From: Arachis hypogaea
Lineage: Eukaryota; Streptophyta; Magnoliopsida; Fabales; Fabaceae
Direction: 5' to 3'
Assembly (NCBI RefSeq): GCF_003086295.3
Contig: NC_092053.1
Location: forward strand, 118,130,445 to 118,194,444
Length of the DNA: 64,000 bases
This document shows, piece by piece, positions 25,109 through 39,200 of this stretch. The position numbers were made by a program, and so were the translations under genes. The notes under the pieces were generated by a model. The model searched no databases and had not been told where the DNA came from. It saw only the letters and a list, made by a program, of their open reading frames with translations. The stretch's first letter is position 1, and each line of letters begins with the position of its first letter.

Positions 25109-27066
25109 GACTAATAGATATGAACATGAAACTTGTACTCACTTAAAATAGACTAATAGATCTTTAAAATCCTATTGAAATCAACTCAAAATTCTGTTTA
25201 AATTAAAAGTTATAGCATCTGGAAGTTGGTACTGCAGAACCAGAAAACCAAAAAAATCTGCAGCAACCACTAAACTTCAAAAAATCATATCTTCCAAACC
25301 ACTTGGCCAAATTCTCTGAAATTTTTATGGAATACTCCTGACACACTAAAGTTTTTCCGAAAAATAATTTCATCTAAAAATTAGGTCTGGACTGCTCCCA
25401 AAAAGTCATTCATTCTGCTGCCAATTATGCAGATTTCTGCAGAAATTCTGCATAAAGTATTTCCAACAACCTCACATACCAAATCCTATATTCAAGCCTA
25501 GGATTCATCTAAAACCACATTTCTAACTTTCTTCTGACTAACCAAAGTTACCCAAAAACTCTTAATTCAATATATCACAATTTCATATCTCAAGTTCTGA
25601 TTCATCAAATCAATTTCCAGCAGCCATAGCAACATTCCATACACAAAATCAACAACAAGTACTAGCAGCAAGTATAACTTCAAAATACACAACATCGTCA
25701 ATAATTACTACATTAAATCATTAAACCAATCACCAAATACAACCATGATTCAACTCAATCCCAACAATTATTCACACAAATCAACCATAAACCATTTGCA
25801 GTTACTCATTTAATTTTATTGGCATTCATAAGTTAAAACATTTATTTTTCAAAACAAATCCCCTACCTCGATTAGCTGAACCCGCAAGAATTAACCACAT
25901 TAAATCCGCTTACTTTAAATTCACAGCACCAGCGGCAAACCGAGATGGTGGTAGTAGCACCAATTCTAATCCCGCTCACAGCAACCATAACTTCGATAGT
26001 TCCATCAGAATACAACGATAGGGGAATTCGGTGTCAGAATAAAGAGAAGGACACAACAGCTTGCCTTCTCGAATGACAAGCTTCAGCTGTGACAATTCCA
26101 ACAAATACAGTGAAGCCAGGAACATCAAAAGCGCACAGAGGGTTGTTATAGAGCAAATAAGGTTCAGAGGTGGTGATTATGGTAGCTAGGCACGATTAAC
26201 TCACCATGAACGACGGCGGCGCAGCCTCCAGCAGTGGCGACAGAGCGCGCTACAACGGCGGGAATGGTCCCCCTCCCTCTCCCATCGCGTTCTGTTTCTT
26301 TTCCCTGCGCGAAGCCCACACACCACGATGATGACGGGGACAACAGCCTCGACAGTGGCGGTGGCATACGAAGACTAGGCGTGAGTTGGCGGCAGCGGCG
26401 GGAGGCAACTCCTCCCTCCGCATCTTCCTCTTGCGACTCCCTCACTCTCTTGGATCCCTCTATGTATGTGTCTGTGTGCATGTTTGTTTATTGGTTGTGT
26501 GTGGTGTGTGTTGAGTGTTAGAAGGGTAGGGAATAGCGTTGGTGAGAGACGGTGGGAGTGAACGTAGCTCATTTGGGGATGAACGGGTGTGAAGGAGGGT
26601 TACGTGTGTTGGGGGGGGTTGGGTAGAAGGGATTAGGGTTAGTGAAATTAGGGTTTGGAATTGGGAATTTAGGGTTTTGTGTTTAAAATTGGGAATTTTG
26701 GATAATTTAGTAATTTTAATAAAATTAAAGGTAATAGAGTAATAATTTGAAATCAAATTTAATCAAATAATAATATCTATAAAAATACTATTTAATTATC
26801 AATTTACAATTTATTTTTCAAATAAAGACTAATTCAATAATTAAAAATAATCAAATTAATTTTTTTTATAATTATAAAATAAAGTTCAAAATCTAATCAT
26901 TCAAATTAGCGCATATAAAATCCTCATTGTTTTTAAATCACTAAAGCTTTAAATCAATAATTAAAAGTACTCAATCAATACAAAAATTTCTGAAAATATG
27001 CTTTCGAATAAATAAAATAAATCATAAATAATTTATTATTTAATTTTCAAAATCTGGGGTCTTACA
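25109..27066 (-). mobile_element. LTR 1 of the nested tandem element, truncated
   Basis: On the minus strand it begins TGTAAGACCCCAG at 27066 and follows the sequence of the full LTRs downstream. It is cut after about 1.96 kb, so the final 1.7 kb toward the LTR 3' end is missing. At the cut, ATAGACTAATAGAT also occurs about 35 bp further into the LTR, which suggests microhomology at the join. A GC-rich stretch at about 26200-26480 carries ORFs on both strands. These recur in the other LTRs and are not genes. Confidence 0.88.
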
Positions 27067-27670
27067 TCCTACCCCACTTATAAAAATTTTCGTCCTCGAA
27101 AATTGATATAAGATAGAAAAGATTTGCATCAACTTCACTTTCAAAAACATAACAAAATACACCGAAAAGTTTGGCACGTTCAGTTTTGTTCAAATGTGAA
27201 AGAAATCATATCTTATGAATGACAAGATATGGTCGGAAGTAATTCAAAGCACTTCTTAAGAGGGAAGTTCGAAACAAAGAATTTCACTGCAAACAATCAA
27301 GGAAGAGTTGACATCAAACCACGTTGGCACAAATAAGAATTATATGTTGAAACGAAGTAACCCCTAAAACTTAACTTCTAACGTTTCCAAACCCCGTGAT
27401 TCGCATAGCCTATTAACTTTATTTCGTCCATGACAACCCATTAGTGTTCCCATATACAGAAATCATTAGTATTAAGTTGGCCAGACCTAATACCATGAGG
27501 TATGCAATGGTAGACTAACAGCGTTAATTATCAGACAGTCATGCATATCAAATCTAAATTCTTGTTATCAGAACAAGTCACTGAGCATGATAGACACTCA
27601 GAGTATGCAATGAAGCATAGTCAGTCTATTCCCAAGGCTCTAACAGGAACGAATTGCTCTGATACCATAA
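27067..27670 (-). mobile_element. Internal region 1 of the non-autonomous LTR element (604 bp)
   Basis: Read on the minus strand, it starts TTA-TGGTATCAGAGC (primer site 27656-27667) and ends in the purine tract GTGGGGTAGGA (27067-27077) before the next LTR. Just inside the purine tract, the stretch at 27078-27104 encodes an NFEDE-type tail that I recognise from the end of pol in many plant Ty3 elements. Gag and the rest of pol are absent, so this is a deletion derivative that would need proteins supplied by another element. Confidence 0.85.
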
Positions 27671-30600
27671 TGTAACACCCTAACTTTTAGCACGTCATGA
27701 TCGTCCAAAAACAATTAGTTACTGACCTGTTTTCCTTATTTACTATTTAATATTGAGCCTTTAGTTCAATACCGCGTTTCAATTTTATCGGATGCCGGAA
27801 AATATTGTTTCAATCAAAATCATTCATAAAAAAAAAGCACACAGGTAATAATAATCATTTAATTATTAATAATGATAAATATTATACAAAAGAATTCAAA
27901 AGAAACTCAGATACAATTCCTATCCCTCTGTATAAAATAAAATCTTAAATAAAAAAGGCGAGGGAATTCTATGAAAATAACTCAATACATAAACTAGACT
28001 TAAATAAAACTCATAATCGCCCGCAGGTTTATACTAAGTTCCCGAACCTGTGTCACTGAAAGGGTGGAAGATTTTGGGGTGAGAACAAAGCCACGCGTTC
28101 TCAGTATGGAATGTGAACGCCGCAATAAATAGAGTAAATACAAATAGCTAATTCATATCACAAAAACAATTTCACTTAAAACAGTTCTAAATTCCTTTCT
28201 TTAAATCACGTTACCTAAACAAAATCTCATTCACATCAACAATTTCTTATCCATAAACAACATTTCTAACTACATTATTAAGACCACAACTCAAGTAAAA
28301 TATCCATCAAGCACACATGAACATCACCAAAACAACAACACAATCACAAATAAACAAAATAAAGCAAACACAATCAAATGTAAATGCGCAAACAAAATGA
28401 TGCATGCCTGTTCCTAGCGCAGGCCATGAGCTCATGCGTCGGTTGTCTACCCGCAACCCGACGTTACTCAGAGTGAACCCCGAATATGGTTCCTTTACTG
28501 TGTCAGTTAGGCCTCATCATAATGTGCATCACAGTAAGAAATAGTACTATCAGTTAGGCGAACATTCCCGCATTAGAAACCTTAGGCTATCCGTTAGGCG
28601 GGCACTTTCGCATTAGCAGTTTGGCATAAATGCCCATTTAAACATACAATATGCTATCAATTAGGCGGACATCCCCGCATTAGCAATCTTAGGCTATCAG
28701 TTAGGCGGGCACTTCCGCATTAGCACTCGGCACAAAGGCCCATTCGAACATACAATATCAATTACACTTTCTTTCCTAGTTCCTCATTCTTTTTCTTTCC
28801 CTTTAAGTATCTTTTCCATCCTTTATTTCTCACTTTCTTTCCTTTCCATTATGCCTCCGCATCGCCTTACAACTAAGCACACCTCCGCATCACCAAGTAG
28901 CTAAGTGTACCTCCACATCACCATGAAACTAGGCGTACCTCCGCATCACCATTTAACTTTAAATGTATCCTAGGGATAACTTACACACCTTTGATTAACT
29001 AAGTTCATACATTCTACCAAATTTGGACATATCCTTTGGGTCTAAGCCAAGTTTTACCATGTTTAGATTAGAATTGAATTAGATAGCCAACTTAATAAAA
29101 TTTGCTGTTGCACTAAAGAGAATTCAGAAAAAATACAGCAAGCAGCCCTAGTTTTGATAAATCTATAATAAATTCAATTCTAATCCATTACTTCTAAATT
29201 TTGGTGAGATTACAGTCAACATACCTAAGTTTCAGAATCCACAAGTTTTAGGTTCATATCACTTCATTTGATTAATTAATTATCAATTGGAAGCGGAGCT
29301 CTGTTTTCATAAACCAGTTCAAAGTTTCCAGCAAACAACCGACCTTCCAAGTGACTTATCTAAGTCTACAAAATAGATATGAACATGAAACTTGTACTCA
29401 CTTAAAATAGACTAATAGATCTTTAAAATCCTTTTGAAATCAACTCAAAATTCTGTTTAAATTAAAAGTTATAGCATCTGGAATTTGGTACTGCAGAACC
29501 AGAAAACCAAAAAAATCTGCAGCAACCACTAAACTTCAAAAAATCATATCTTCCAAACCACTTGGCCAAATTTTCTGAACTTTCTATGGAATATTCAAGA
29601 CACACTAAAGTTTTACAGAAAAATAATTTCATATAAAAATTAGGTCTGGAATGCTCCGAAAAAGTCATTCGTTCTGCTGCCAATTATGCAGATTTCTGCA
29701 GAAATTCTGCACAAAGTATTTCCAACAACCTCACATACCAAATCCTATATTCAAGCCTAGGATTCATCTAAAACCACATTTCTAACTTTCTTCTGACTAA
29801 CCAAAGTTACCCAAGAACTCTTAATTCAATATATCACAATTTTATATCTCAAGTTCTGATTCATCAAATCAATTTCCAGCAGCCATAGCAACATTCCATA
29901 CACAAAATCAACAACAAGTACTAGCAGCAAGTATAACTTCAAAATACACAACATCGTCAATAATTACTACATTAAATCATTAAACCAATCACCAACTACA
30001 ACCATGATTCAACTCAATCCCAACAATTATTCACACAAATCAACCATAAACCATTTGCAGTTACTCATTTAATTTTATTGGTATTCATAAGTTAAAACAT
30101 TTATTTTTCAAAACAAATCCCCTACCTCGATTAGCTAAACCCGCAAGAATTAACCACGTTAAATCCGCTTACTTTAAATTCACAGCACCAGCGGCAAACC
30201 GAGATGTCGGTAGTAGCACCAATTCTAATCCCGCTCACAGCAACCATAACTTTGATAGTTCCATCAGAATACAACGATAGGGGAATTCGGTGTCAGAATA
30301 AAGAGAAGGACACAACAGCTTGCCTTCTCAAATGACAAGCTTCAGTTGTGACAATTCCAACAAATATAGTGAAGCCAGGAACATCAAAAGCGCACAGAGG
30401 GTTGTTATAGAGCAAATAATGTTCAGAGGTGGTGATTATGGTAGCTAGGCACGATTAACTCACCATGAACGACGGCGGCGCAGCCTCTAGCAGTGGCGAC
30501 AGAGCGCGCTACAACGGCGGGAATGGTCCCCCTCCCTCTCCCATCGCGTTCTGTTTCTTTTCCTTGCGCGAAGCCCACACACCACGATGATGATGGCGAC

Positions 30601-31344
30601 AACAGCCTCGACAGTGGCGGTGGCGTACGATGACTAGGCGTGAGTTGACGGCAGCGGCGGGAGGCAGCTCCTCCCTCCGCATCTTCCTCTTGCGGCTCCC
30701 TCACTCTCTCGGATCCCTCTATGTATGTGTCTGTGTGCATGCTTGTTTATTGGTTGTGTGTGGTGTGTGGTGTGTGGTGTGTGTTGAGTGTTAGAAGGGT
30801 AGGGAATAGCGTTGGTGAGTGACGGTGGGAATGAACGTGGCTCATTTGGGGATGAACGGGTGTGAAGGAGGGTTACGTGTGTGTGGGGGGGGGGGTTGGG
30901 TAGAAGGGATTAGGGTTAGTGAAATTAGGGTTTGGAATTGGGAATTTAGGATTTTGTGTTTAAAATTGGGAATTTTGGATAATTTAATAATTTTAATAAA
31001 ATTAAAGGTAATAGAGTAATAATTTGAAATCAAATTTAATCAAATAATAATATCTATAAAAATACTATTAATTATCAATTTACAATTTATTTTTCAAATA
31101 AAGACTCTAATTCAATAATTAAAGATAATCAAATTAATTTTCTTTATAATTATAAAATAAAGTTCAAAATCTAATCATTCAAATTAGCGCATATAAAATC
31201 CTCATTGTTTTTAAATCACAAAAGCTTTAAATCAATAATTAAAAGTACTCAATCAATACAAAAATTTCTGAAAATATGCTTTCGAATAAATAAAATAAAT
31301 CATAAATAATTTATTATTTAATTTTCAAAATCTGGGGTCTTACA
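27671..31344 (-). mobile_element. LTR 2, complete (3674 bp)
   Basis: The minus strand runs from TGTAAGACCCC to GGGTGTTACA, with canonical TG...CA ends and a 5-bp terminal inverted repeat TGTAA/TTACA. It is bounded by a primer site on one side and a purine tract on the other, which fixes both ends. It includes a GC-rich segment (about 30460-30720), TGTG and G-run microsatellites, and AACCCTAA-like stretches. It is very similar to LTR 3. Confidence 0.92.
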
Positions 31345-31948
31345 TCCTACCCCACTTATAAAAATTTTCGTCCTCAAAAATTGATATAAGATAGAAAAGA
31401 TTTGCATCAACTTCACTTTCAAAAACATAACAAAATACACCGAAAAGTTTGGCACGTTCAGTTTTGTTCAAATGTGAAAGAAATCATATCTTATGAATGA
31501 CAAGATATGGTCGGAAGTAATTCAAAGCACTTCTTAAGAGGGAAGTTCGAAACAAAGAATTTCACTACAAACAATCAAGGAAGAGTTGACATCAAACCAC
31601 GTTGGCACAAATAAGAATTATATGTTGAAACGAAGTAACCCCTAAAACTTAACTTCTAACGTTTCCAAACCCCGTGATTCGCATAGCCTATTAACTTTAT
31701 TTCGTCCATGACAACCCATTAGTGTTCCCATATACAGAAATCATTAGTATTAAGTTGGCCAGACCTAATACCATGAGGTATGCAATGGTAGACTAATAGC
31801 GTTAATTATCAGACAGTCATGCATATCAAATCTAAATTCTTGTTATCAGAACAAGTCACTGAGCATGATAGACACTCAGAGTATGCAATGAAGCATAGTC
31901 AGTCCATTCCCAAGGCTCTAACAGGAACGAATTGCTCTGATACCATAA
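31345..31948 (-). mobile_element. Internal region 2 (604 bp)
   Basis: It has the same length and organisation as the first internal region: primer site at 31934-31945 and purine tract at 31345-31355. Only isolated base differences are visible between the two. No coding sequence beyond the short pol tail is present. Confidence 0.88.
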
Positions 31949-34900
31949 TGTAACACCCTAACTTTTAGCACGTCATGATCGTACCCAAAATAATTAGTTA
32001 CTGACCTGTTTTCCTTATTTACTATTTAATATTGAGCCTTTAGTTCAATACCGCGTGTCAATTTTATCGGATGCTGGAAAATATTGTTTCAATCAAAATC
32101 ATTCATCAAAAAAAAGCACACAGGTAATAATAATCATTTAATTATTAATAATGATAAATATTATACAAAAGAATTCAAAAGAAACTCAGATACAATTCCT
32201 ATCCCTCTGTATAAAATAAAATCTTAAATAACAAAGGCGAGGGAATTCTATGAAAATAACTCAATACATAAACTAGACTTAAATAAAACTCATAATCGCC
32301 CGTAGGTTCATACTAAGTTCCCGAACCTGTGTCACTGAAAGGGTGGAAGATTTTGGGGTGAGAACAAAGCCACGCGTTCTCAGTATGGAATGTGAACGCC
32401 GCAATAAATAGAGTAAATACAAATAGCTAATTCATATCACAAAAACAATTCCACTTAAAACAGTTCTAAATTCCTTTCTTTAAATCACGTTACCTAAACA
32501 AAATCTCATTCACATTAACAATTTCTTATCCATAAACAACATTTCTAACTACATTATTAAGACCACAACTTATGTAAAATATCCATCAAGCACACAGGAA
32601 CATCACCAAAACAACAACACAATCACAAATAAACAAAATAAAGCAAACACAATCAAATGTAAATGCGCAAACAAAATGATGCATGCCTGTTCCTAGCGCA
32701 GGCCATGAGCTCATGCGTCGGTTGTCTACCCGCAACCCGACGTTACTCAGAGTGAACCCCGAATATGGTTCCTTTACTGTGTCAGTTAGGCCTCATCATA
32801 ATGTGCATCACAGTAAGAAATAGTACTATCAGTTAGGCGAACATTCCCGCATTAGAAACCTTAGGCTATCCGTTAGGCGGGCACTTTCGCATTAGCAGTT
32901 TGGCATAAAGGCCCATTTAAACATACAATATGCTATCAGTTAGGCGGACATCCCCGCATTAGCAATCTTAGGCTATCAGTTAGGCGGGCACTTCCGCATT
33001 AGCACTCGGCACAAAGGCCCATTCGAACATACAATATCAATTACACTTTCTTTCCTAGTTCCTCATTCTTTTTCTTTCCCTTTAAGTATCTTTTCCATCC
33101 TTTATTTCTCACTTTCTTTCCTTTCCATTATGCCTCCGCATCGCCTTACAACTAAGCACACCTCCGCATCACCAAGTAGCTAAGTGTACCTCCACATCAC
33201 CATGAAACTAGGCGTACCTCCGCATCACCATTTAACTTTAAATGTATCCTAGGGATAACTTACACACCTTTGATTAACTAAGTTCATACATTCTACCAAA
33301 TTTGGACATATCCTTTGGGTCTAAGCCAAGCTTTACCATGTTTAGATTAGAATTGAATTAGATAGCCAACTTAATAAAATTTGCTGTTGCACTAAAGAGA
33401 ATTCAGAAAAAATACAGCAAGCAGCCCTAGTTTTGATAAATCTATAATAAATTCAATTCTAATCCATTACTTCTAAATTTTGGTGAGATTACAGTCAACA
33501 TACCTAAGTTTCAGAATCCACAAGTTTTAGGTTCATATCACTTCATTTGATTAATTAATTATCAATTGGAAGCGGAGCTCTGTTTTCATAAACCAGTTCA
33601 GAGTTTCCAGCAAACAACCGACCTTCCAAGTGACTTATCTAAGTCTACAAAATAGATATGAACATGAAACTTGTACTCACTTAAAATAGACTAATAGATC
33701 TTTAAAATCCTTTTGAAATCAACTCAAAATTCTGTTTAAATTAAAAGTTATAGCATCTGGAATTTGGTACTGCAGAACCAGAAAACCAAAACAATCTGCA
33801 GCAACCACTAAACTTCAAAAAATCATATCTTCCAAACCACTTGGCCAAATTTTCTGAACTTTCTATGGAATATTCAAGACACACTAAAGTTTTACAGAAA
33901 AATAATTTCATATAAAAATTAGGTCTGGAATGCTCCGAAAAAGTCATTCGTTCTGCTGCCAATTATGCAGATTTCTGCAGAAATTCTGCACAAAGTATTT
34001 CCAACAACCTCACATACCAAATCCTATATTCAAGCCTAGGATTCATCTAAAACCACATTTCTAACTTTCTTCTGACTAACCAAAGTTACCCAAGAACTCT
34101 TAATTCAATATATCACAATTTTATATCTCAAGTTCTGATTCATCAAATCAATTTCCAGCAGCCATAGCAACATTCCATACACAAAATCAACAACAAGTAC
34201 TAGCAGCAAGTATAACTTCAAAATACACAACATCGTCAATAATTACTACATTAAATCATTAAACCAATCACCAACTACAACCATGATTCAACTCAATCCC
34301 AACAATTATTCACACAAATCAACCATAAACCATTTGCAGTTACTCATTTAATTTTATTGGTATTCATAAGTTAAAACATTTATTTTTCAAAACAAATCCC
34401 CTACCTCGATTAGCTAAACCCGCAAGAATTAACCACGTTAAATCCGCTTACTTTAAATTCACAGCACCAGCGGCAAACCGAGATGGCGGTAGTAGCACCA
34501 ATTCTAATCCCGCTCACAGCAACCATAACTTCGATTGTTCCATCAGAATACAACGATAGGGGAATTCGGTGTCAGAATAAAGAGAAGGACACAACAGCTT
34601 GCCTTCTCGAATGACAAGCTTCAGTTGTGACAATTCCAACAAATACAGTGAAGCCAGGAACATCAAAAGCGCACAGAGGGTTGTTATAGAGCAAATAAGG
34701 TTCAGAGGTGGTGATTATGGTAGCTAGGCACGATTAACTCACCATGAACGACGGCGGCGCAGCCTCTAGCAGTGGCGACAGAGCGCGCTACAACGGCGGG
34801 AATGGTCCCCCTCCCTCTCCCATCGCGTTCTGTTTCTTTTCCTTGCGCGAAGCCCACACACCACGATGATGATGGCGACAACAGCCTCGACAGTGGCGGT

Positions 34901-35638
34901 GGCGTACGATGACTAGGCGTGAGTTGACGGCAGCGGCGGGAGGCAGCTCCTCCCTCCGCATCTTCCTCTTGCGGCTCCCTCACTCTCTCGGATCCCTCTA
35001 TGTATGTGTCTGTGTGCATGCTTGTTTATTGGTTGTGTGTGGTGTGTGGTGTGTGGTGTGTGTTGAGTGTTAGAAGGGTAGGGAATAGCGTTGGTGAGTG
35101 ACGGTGGGAATGAACGTGGCTCATTTGGGGATGAACGGGTGTGAAGGAGGGTTACGTGTGTGTGTGTGTGGGGGGGGGGGAGGGGGGGTTGGGTAGAAGG
35201 GATTAGGGTTAGTGAAATTAGGGTTTGGAATTGGGAATTTAGGATTTTGTGTTTAAAATTGGGAATTTTGGATAATTTATTAATTTTAATAAAATTAAAG
35301 GTAATAGAGTAATAATTTGAAATCAAATTTAATCAAATAATAATATCTATAAAAATACTATTTAATTATCAATTTACAATTTATTTTTCAAATAAAGACT
35401 CTAATTCAATAATTAAAGATAATCAAATTAATTTTCTTTATAATTATAAAATAAAGTTCAAAATCTAATCATTCAAATTAGCGCATATAAAATCCTCATT
35501 GTTTTTAAATCACAAAAGCTTTAAATCAATAATTAAAAGTACTCAATCAATACAAAAATTTCTGAAAATATGCTTTCGAATAAATAAAATAAATCATAAA
35601 TAATTTATTATTTAATTTTCAAAATCTGGGGTCTTACA
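31949..35638 (-). mobile_element. LTR 3, complete (3690 bp)
   Basis: The termini are the same as in LTR 2. It is about 16 bp longer, partly from an expanded (TG)n plus G-run near 35155-35190. It shares with LTR 2 the extra GTGGTGT repeats (near 35036-35062) that LTR 1 lacks, so LTR 2 and LTR 3 are the closest pair in this respect. Confidence 0.92.
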
Positions 35639-36242
35639 TCCTACCCCACTTATAAAAATTTTCGTCCTCAAAAATTGATATAAGATAGAAAAGATTTGCA
35701 TCAACTTCACTTTCAAAAACATAACAAAATACACCGAAAAGTTTGGCACGTTCAGTTTTGTTCAAATGTGAAAGAAATCATATCTTATGAATGACAAGAT
35801 ATGGTCGGAAGTAATTCAAAGCACTTCTTAAGAGGGAAGTTCGAAACAAAGAATTTCACTACAAACAATCAAGGAAGAGTTGACATCAAACCACGTTGGC
35901 ACAAATAAGAATTATATGTTGAAACGAAGTAACCCCTAAAACTTAACTTCTAACGTTTCCAAACCCCGTGATTCGCATAGCCTATTAACTTTATTTCGTC
36001 CATGACAACCCATTAGTGTTCCCATATACAGAAATCATTAGTATTAAGTTGGCCAGACCTAATACCATGAGGTATGCAATGGTAGACTAATAGCGTTAAT
36101 TATCAGACAGTCATGCATATCAAATCTAAATTCTTGTTATCAGAACAAGTCACTGAGCATGATAGACACTCAGAGTATGCAATGAAGCATAGTCAGTCCA
36201 TTCCCAAGGCTCTAACAGGAACGAATTGCTCTGATACCATAA
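35639..36242 (-). mobile_element. Internal region 3 (604 bp)
   Basis: This is the third copy of the reduced internal region, with primer site at 36228-36239 and purine tract at 35639-35649. The identical length of all three shows that the gag-pol deletion came before the tandem amplification. Confidence 0.88.
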
Positions 36243-39200
36243 TGTAACACCCTAACTTTTAGCACGTCATGATCGTACCCAAAATAATTAGTTACTGACC
36301 TGTTTTCCTTATTTACTATTTAATATTGAGCCTTTAGTTCAATACCGCGTGTCAATTTTATCGGATGCTGGAAAATATTGTTTCAATCAAAATCATTCAT
36401 CAAAAAAAAGCACACAGGTAATAATAATCATTTAATTATTAATAATGATAAATATTATACAAAAGAATTCAAAAGAAACTCAGATACAATTCCTATCCCT
36501 CTGTATAAAATAAAATCTTAAATAACAAAGGCGAGAGAATTCTATGAAAATAACTCAATACATAAACTAGACTTAAATAAAACTCATAATCGCCCGTAGG
36601 TTCATACTAAGTTCCCGAACCTGTGTCACTGAAAGGGTGGAAGATTTTGGGGTGAGAACAAAGCCACGCGTTCTCAGTATGGAATGTGAACGCCGCAATA
36701 AATAGAGTAAATACAAATAGCTAATTCATATCACAAAAACAATTCCACTTAAAACAGTTCTAAATTCCTTTCTTTAAATTACGTTACCTAAACAAAATCT
36801 CATTCACATTAACAATTTCTTATCCATAAACAACATTTCTAACTACATTATTAAGACCACAACTTAAGTAAAATATCCATCAAGCACACAGGAACATCAC
36901 CAAAACAACAACACAATCACAAATAAACAAAATAAAGCAAACACAATCAAATGTAAATGCGCAAACAAAATGATGCATGCCTGTTCCTAGCGCAGGCCAT
37001 GAGCTCATGCGTCGGTTGTCTACCCGCAACCCGACGTTACTCAGAGTGAACCCCGAATATGGTTCCTTTACTGTGTCAGTTAGGCCTCATCATAATGTGC
37101 ATCACAGTAAGAAATAGTACTATCAGTTAGGCGAACATTCCCGCATTAGAAACCTTAGGCTATCCGTTAGGCGGGCACTTTCGCATTAGCAGTTTGGCAT
37201 AAAGGCCCATTTAAACATACAATATGCTATCAGTTAGGCGGACATCCCCGCATTAGCAATCTTAGGCTATCAGTTAGGCGGGCACTTCCGCATTAGCACT
37301 CGGCACAAAGGCCCATTCGAACATACAATATCAATTACACTTTCTTTCCTAGTTCCTCATTCTTTTTCTTTCCCTTTAAGTATCTTTTCCATCCTTTATT
37401 TCTCACTTTCTTTCCTTTCCATTATGCCTCCGCATCGCCTTACAACTAAGCACACCTCCGCATCACCAAGTAGCTAAGTGTACCTCCACATCACCATGAA
37501 ACTAGGCGTACCTCCGCATCACCATTTAACTTTAAATGTATCCTAGGGATAACTTACACACCTTTGATTAACTAAGTTCATACATTCTACCAAATTTGGA
37601 TATATCCTTTGGGTCTAAGCCAAGTTTTACCATGTTTAGATTAGAATTGAATTAGATAGCCAACTTAATAAAATTTGCTGTTGCACTAAAGAGAATTCAG
37701 AAAAAATACAGCAAGCAGCCCTAGTTTTGATAAATCTATAATAAATTCAATTCTAATCCATTACTTCTAAATTTTGGTGAGATTACAGTCAACATACCTA
37801 AGTTTCAGAATCCACAAGTTTTAGGTTCATATCACTTCATTTGATTAATTAATTATCAATTGGAAGCGGAGCTCTGTTTTCATAAACCAGTTCAGAGTTT
37901 CCAGCAAACAACCGACCTTCCAAGTGACTTATCTAAGTCTACAAAATAGATATGAACATGAAACTTGTACTCACTTAAAATAGACTAATAGATCTTTAAA
38001 ATCCTTTTGAAATCAACTCAAAATTCTGTTTAAATTAAAAGTTATAGCATCTGGAAGTTGGTACTGCAGAACCAGAAAACTAAAAAAATCTGCAGCAACC
38101 ACTAAACTTCAAAAAATCATATCTTCCAAACCACTTGGCCAAATTTTCTGAACTTTTTATGGAATATTCAAGACACACTAAAGTTTTACAGAAAAATAAT
38201 TTCATGTAAAAATTAGGTCTGGACTGCTCCGAAAAAGTCATTCGTTCTGCTGCCAATTATGCAGATTTCTGCAGAAATTCTGCATAAAGTATTTCCAACA
38301 ACCTCACATACCAAATCCTATATTCAAGCCTAGGATTCATCTAAAACCACATTTCTAACTTTCTTCTGACTAACCAAAGTTACCCAAGAACTCTTAATTC
38401 AATATATCACAATTTTATATCTCAAGTTCTGATTCATCAAATCAATTTCCAGCAGCCATAGCAACATTCCATACACAAAATCAACAACAAGTACTAGCAG
38501 CAAGTATAACTTCAAAATACACAACATCGTCAATAATTACTACATTAAATCATTAAACCAATCACCAACTACAACCATTATTCAACTCAATCCCAACAAT
38601 TATTCACACAAATCAACCATAAACCATTTGCAGTTACTCATTTAATTTTATTGGCATTCATAACTTAAAACATTTATTTTTCAAAACAAATCCCCTTCCT
38701 AGATTAGCTGTACCCGCAAGAATTAACCACGTTAAATCCGCTTACTTTAAATTCATAGCACCAGCGGTAAACCGAGATGGCGGTAGTAGCACCAATTCTA
38801 ATCCCGCTCACAGCAACCATAACTTCGACAGTTCCATCAGAATACAACGATAGGGGAATTCGGTGTCAGAATAAACACAAGGACGCAACAGCTTGCCTTC
38901 TCGAATGACAAGCTTCAGCTGTGACAATTCCAACAAATACAGTGAAGCCAGGAACATCAGAAGCACACAGAGGGTTGTTATAGAGCAAATAAAATTCAAA
39001 GGTGGTGGTTATGGTAGCTAGGCACGATTAACTCACCATGAACGACGACGGCGCAGCCTCCAGCAGTGGCGACAGAGCGCGCTACTATTTAATTATCAAT
39101 TTATAATTTATTTTTTAAATAAAGACTCTAATTCATTAATTAGAGATAATCAAATTAATTTTTTTTAATTATAAAATAAAGTTCAAAATCTAATTATTCA

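Noticed and set aside
26164..26756. Overlapping ORFs of 65-105 codons on both strands, repeated near 30423 and 34702
   Set aside because: They lie in the GC-rich part of the LTRs, recur with each LTR, overlap on opposite strands and resemble no protein family.
29462..29683. 73-codon minus-strand ORF with MAAERMTFSEHSRP, repeated at 33741
   Set aside because: It lies inside LTRs 2 and 3, is not kept in LTRs 1 and 4, and shows no domain.
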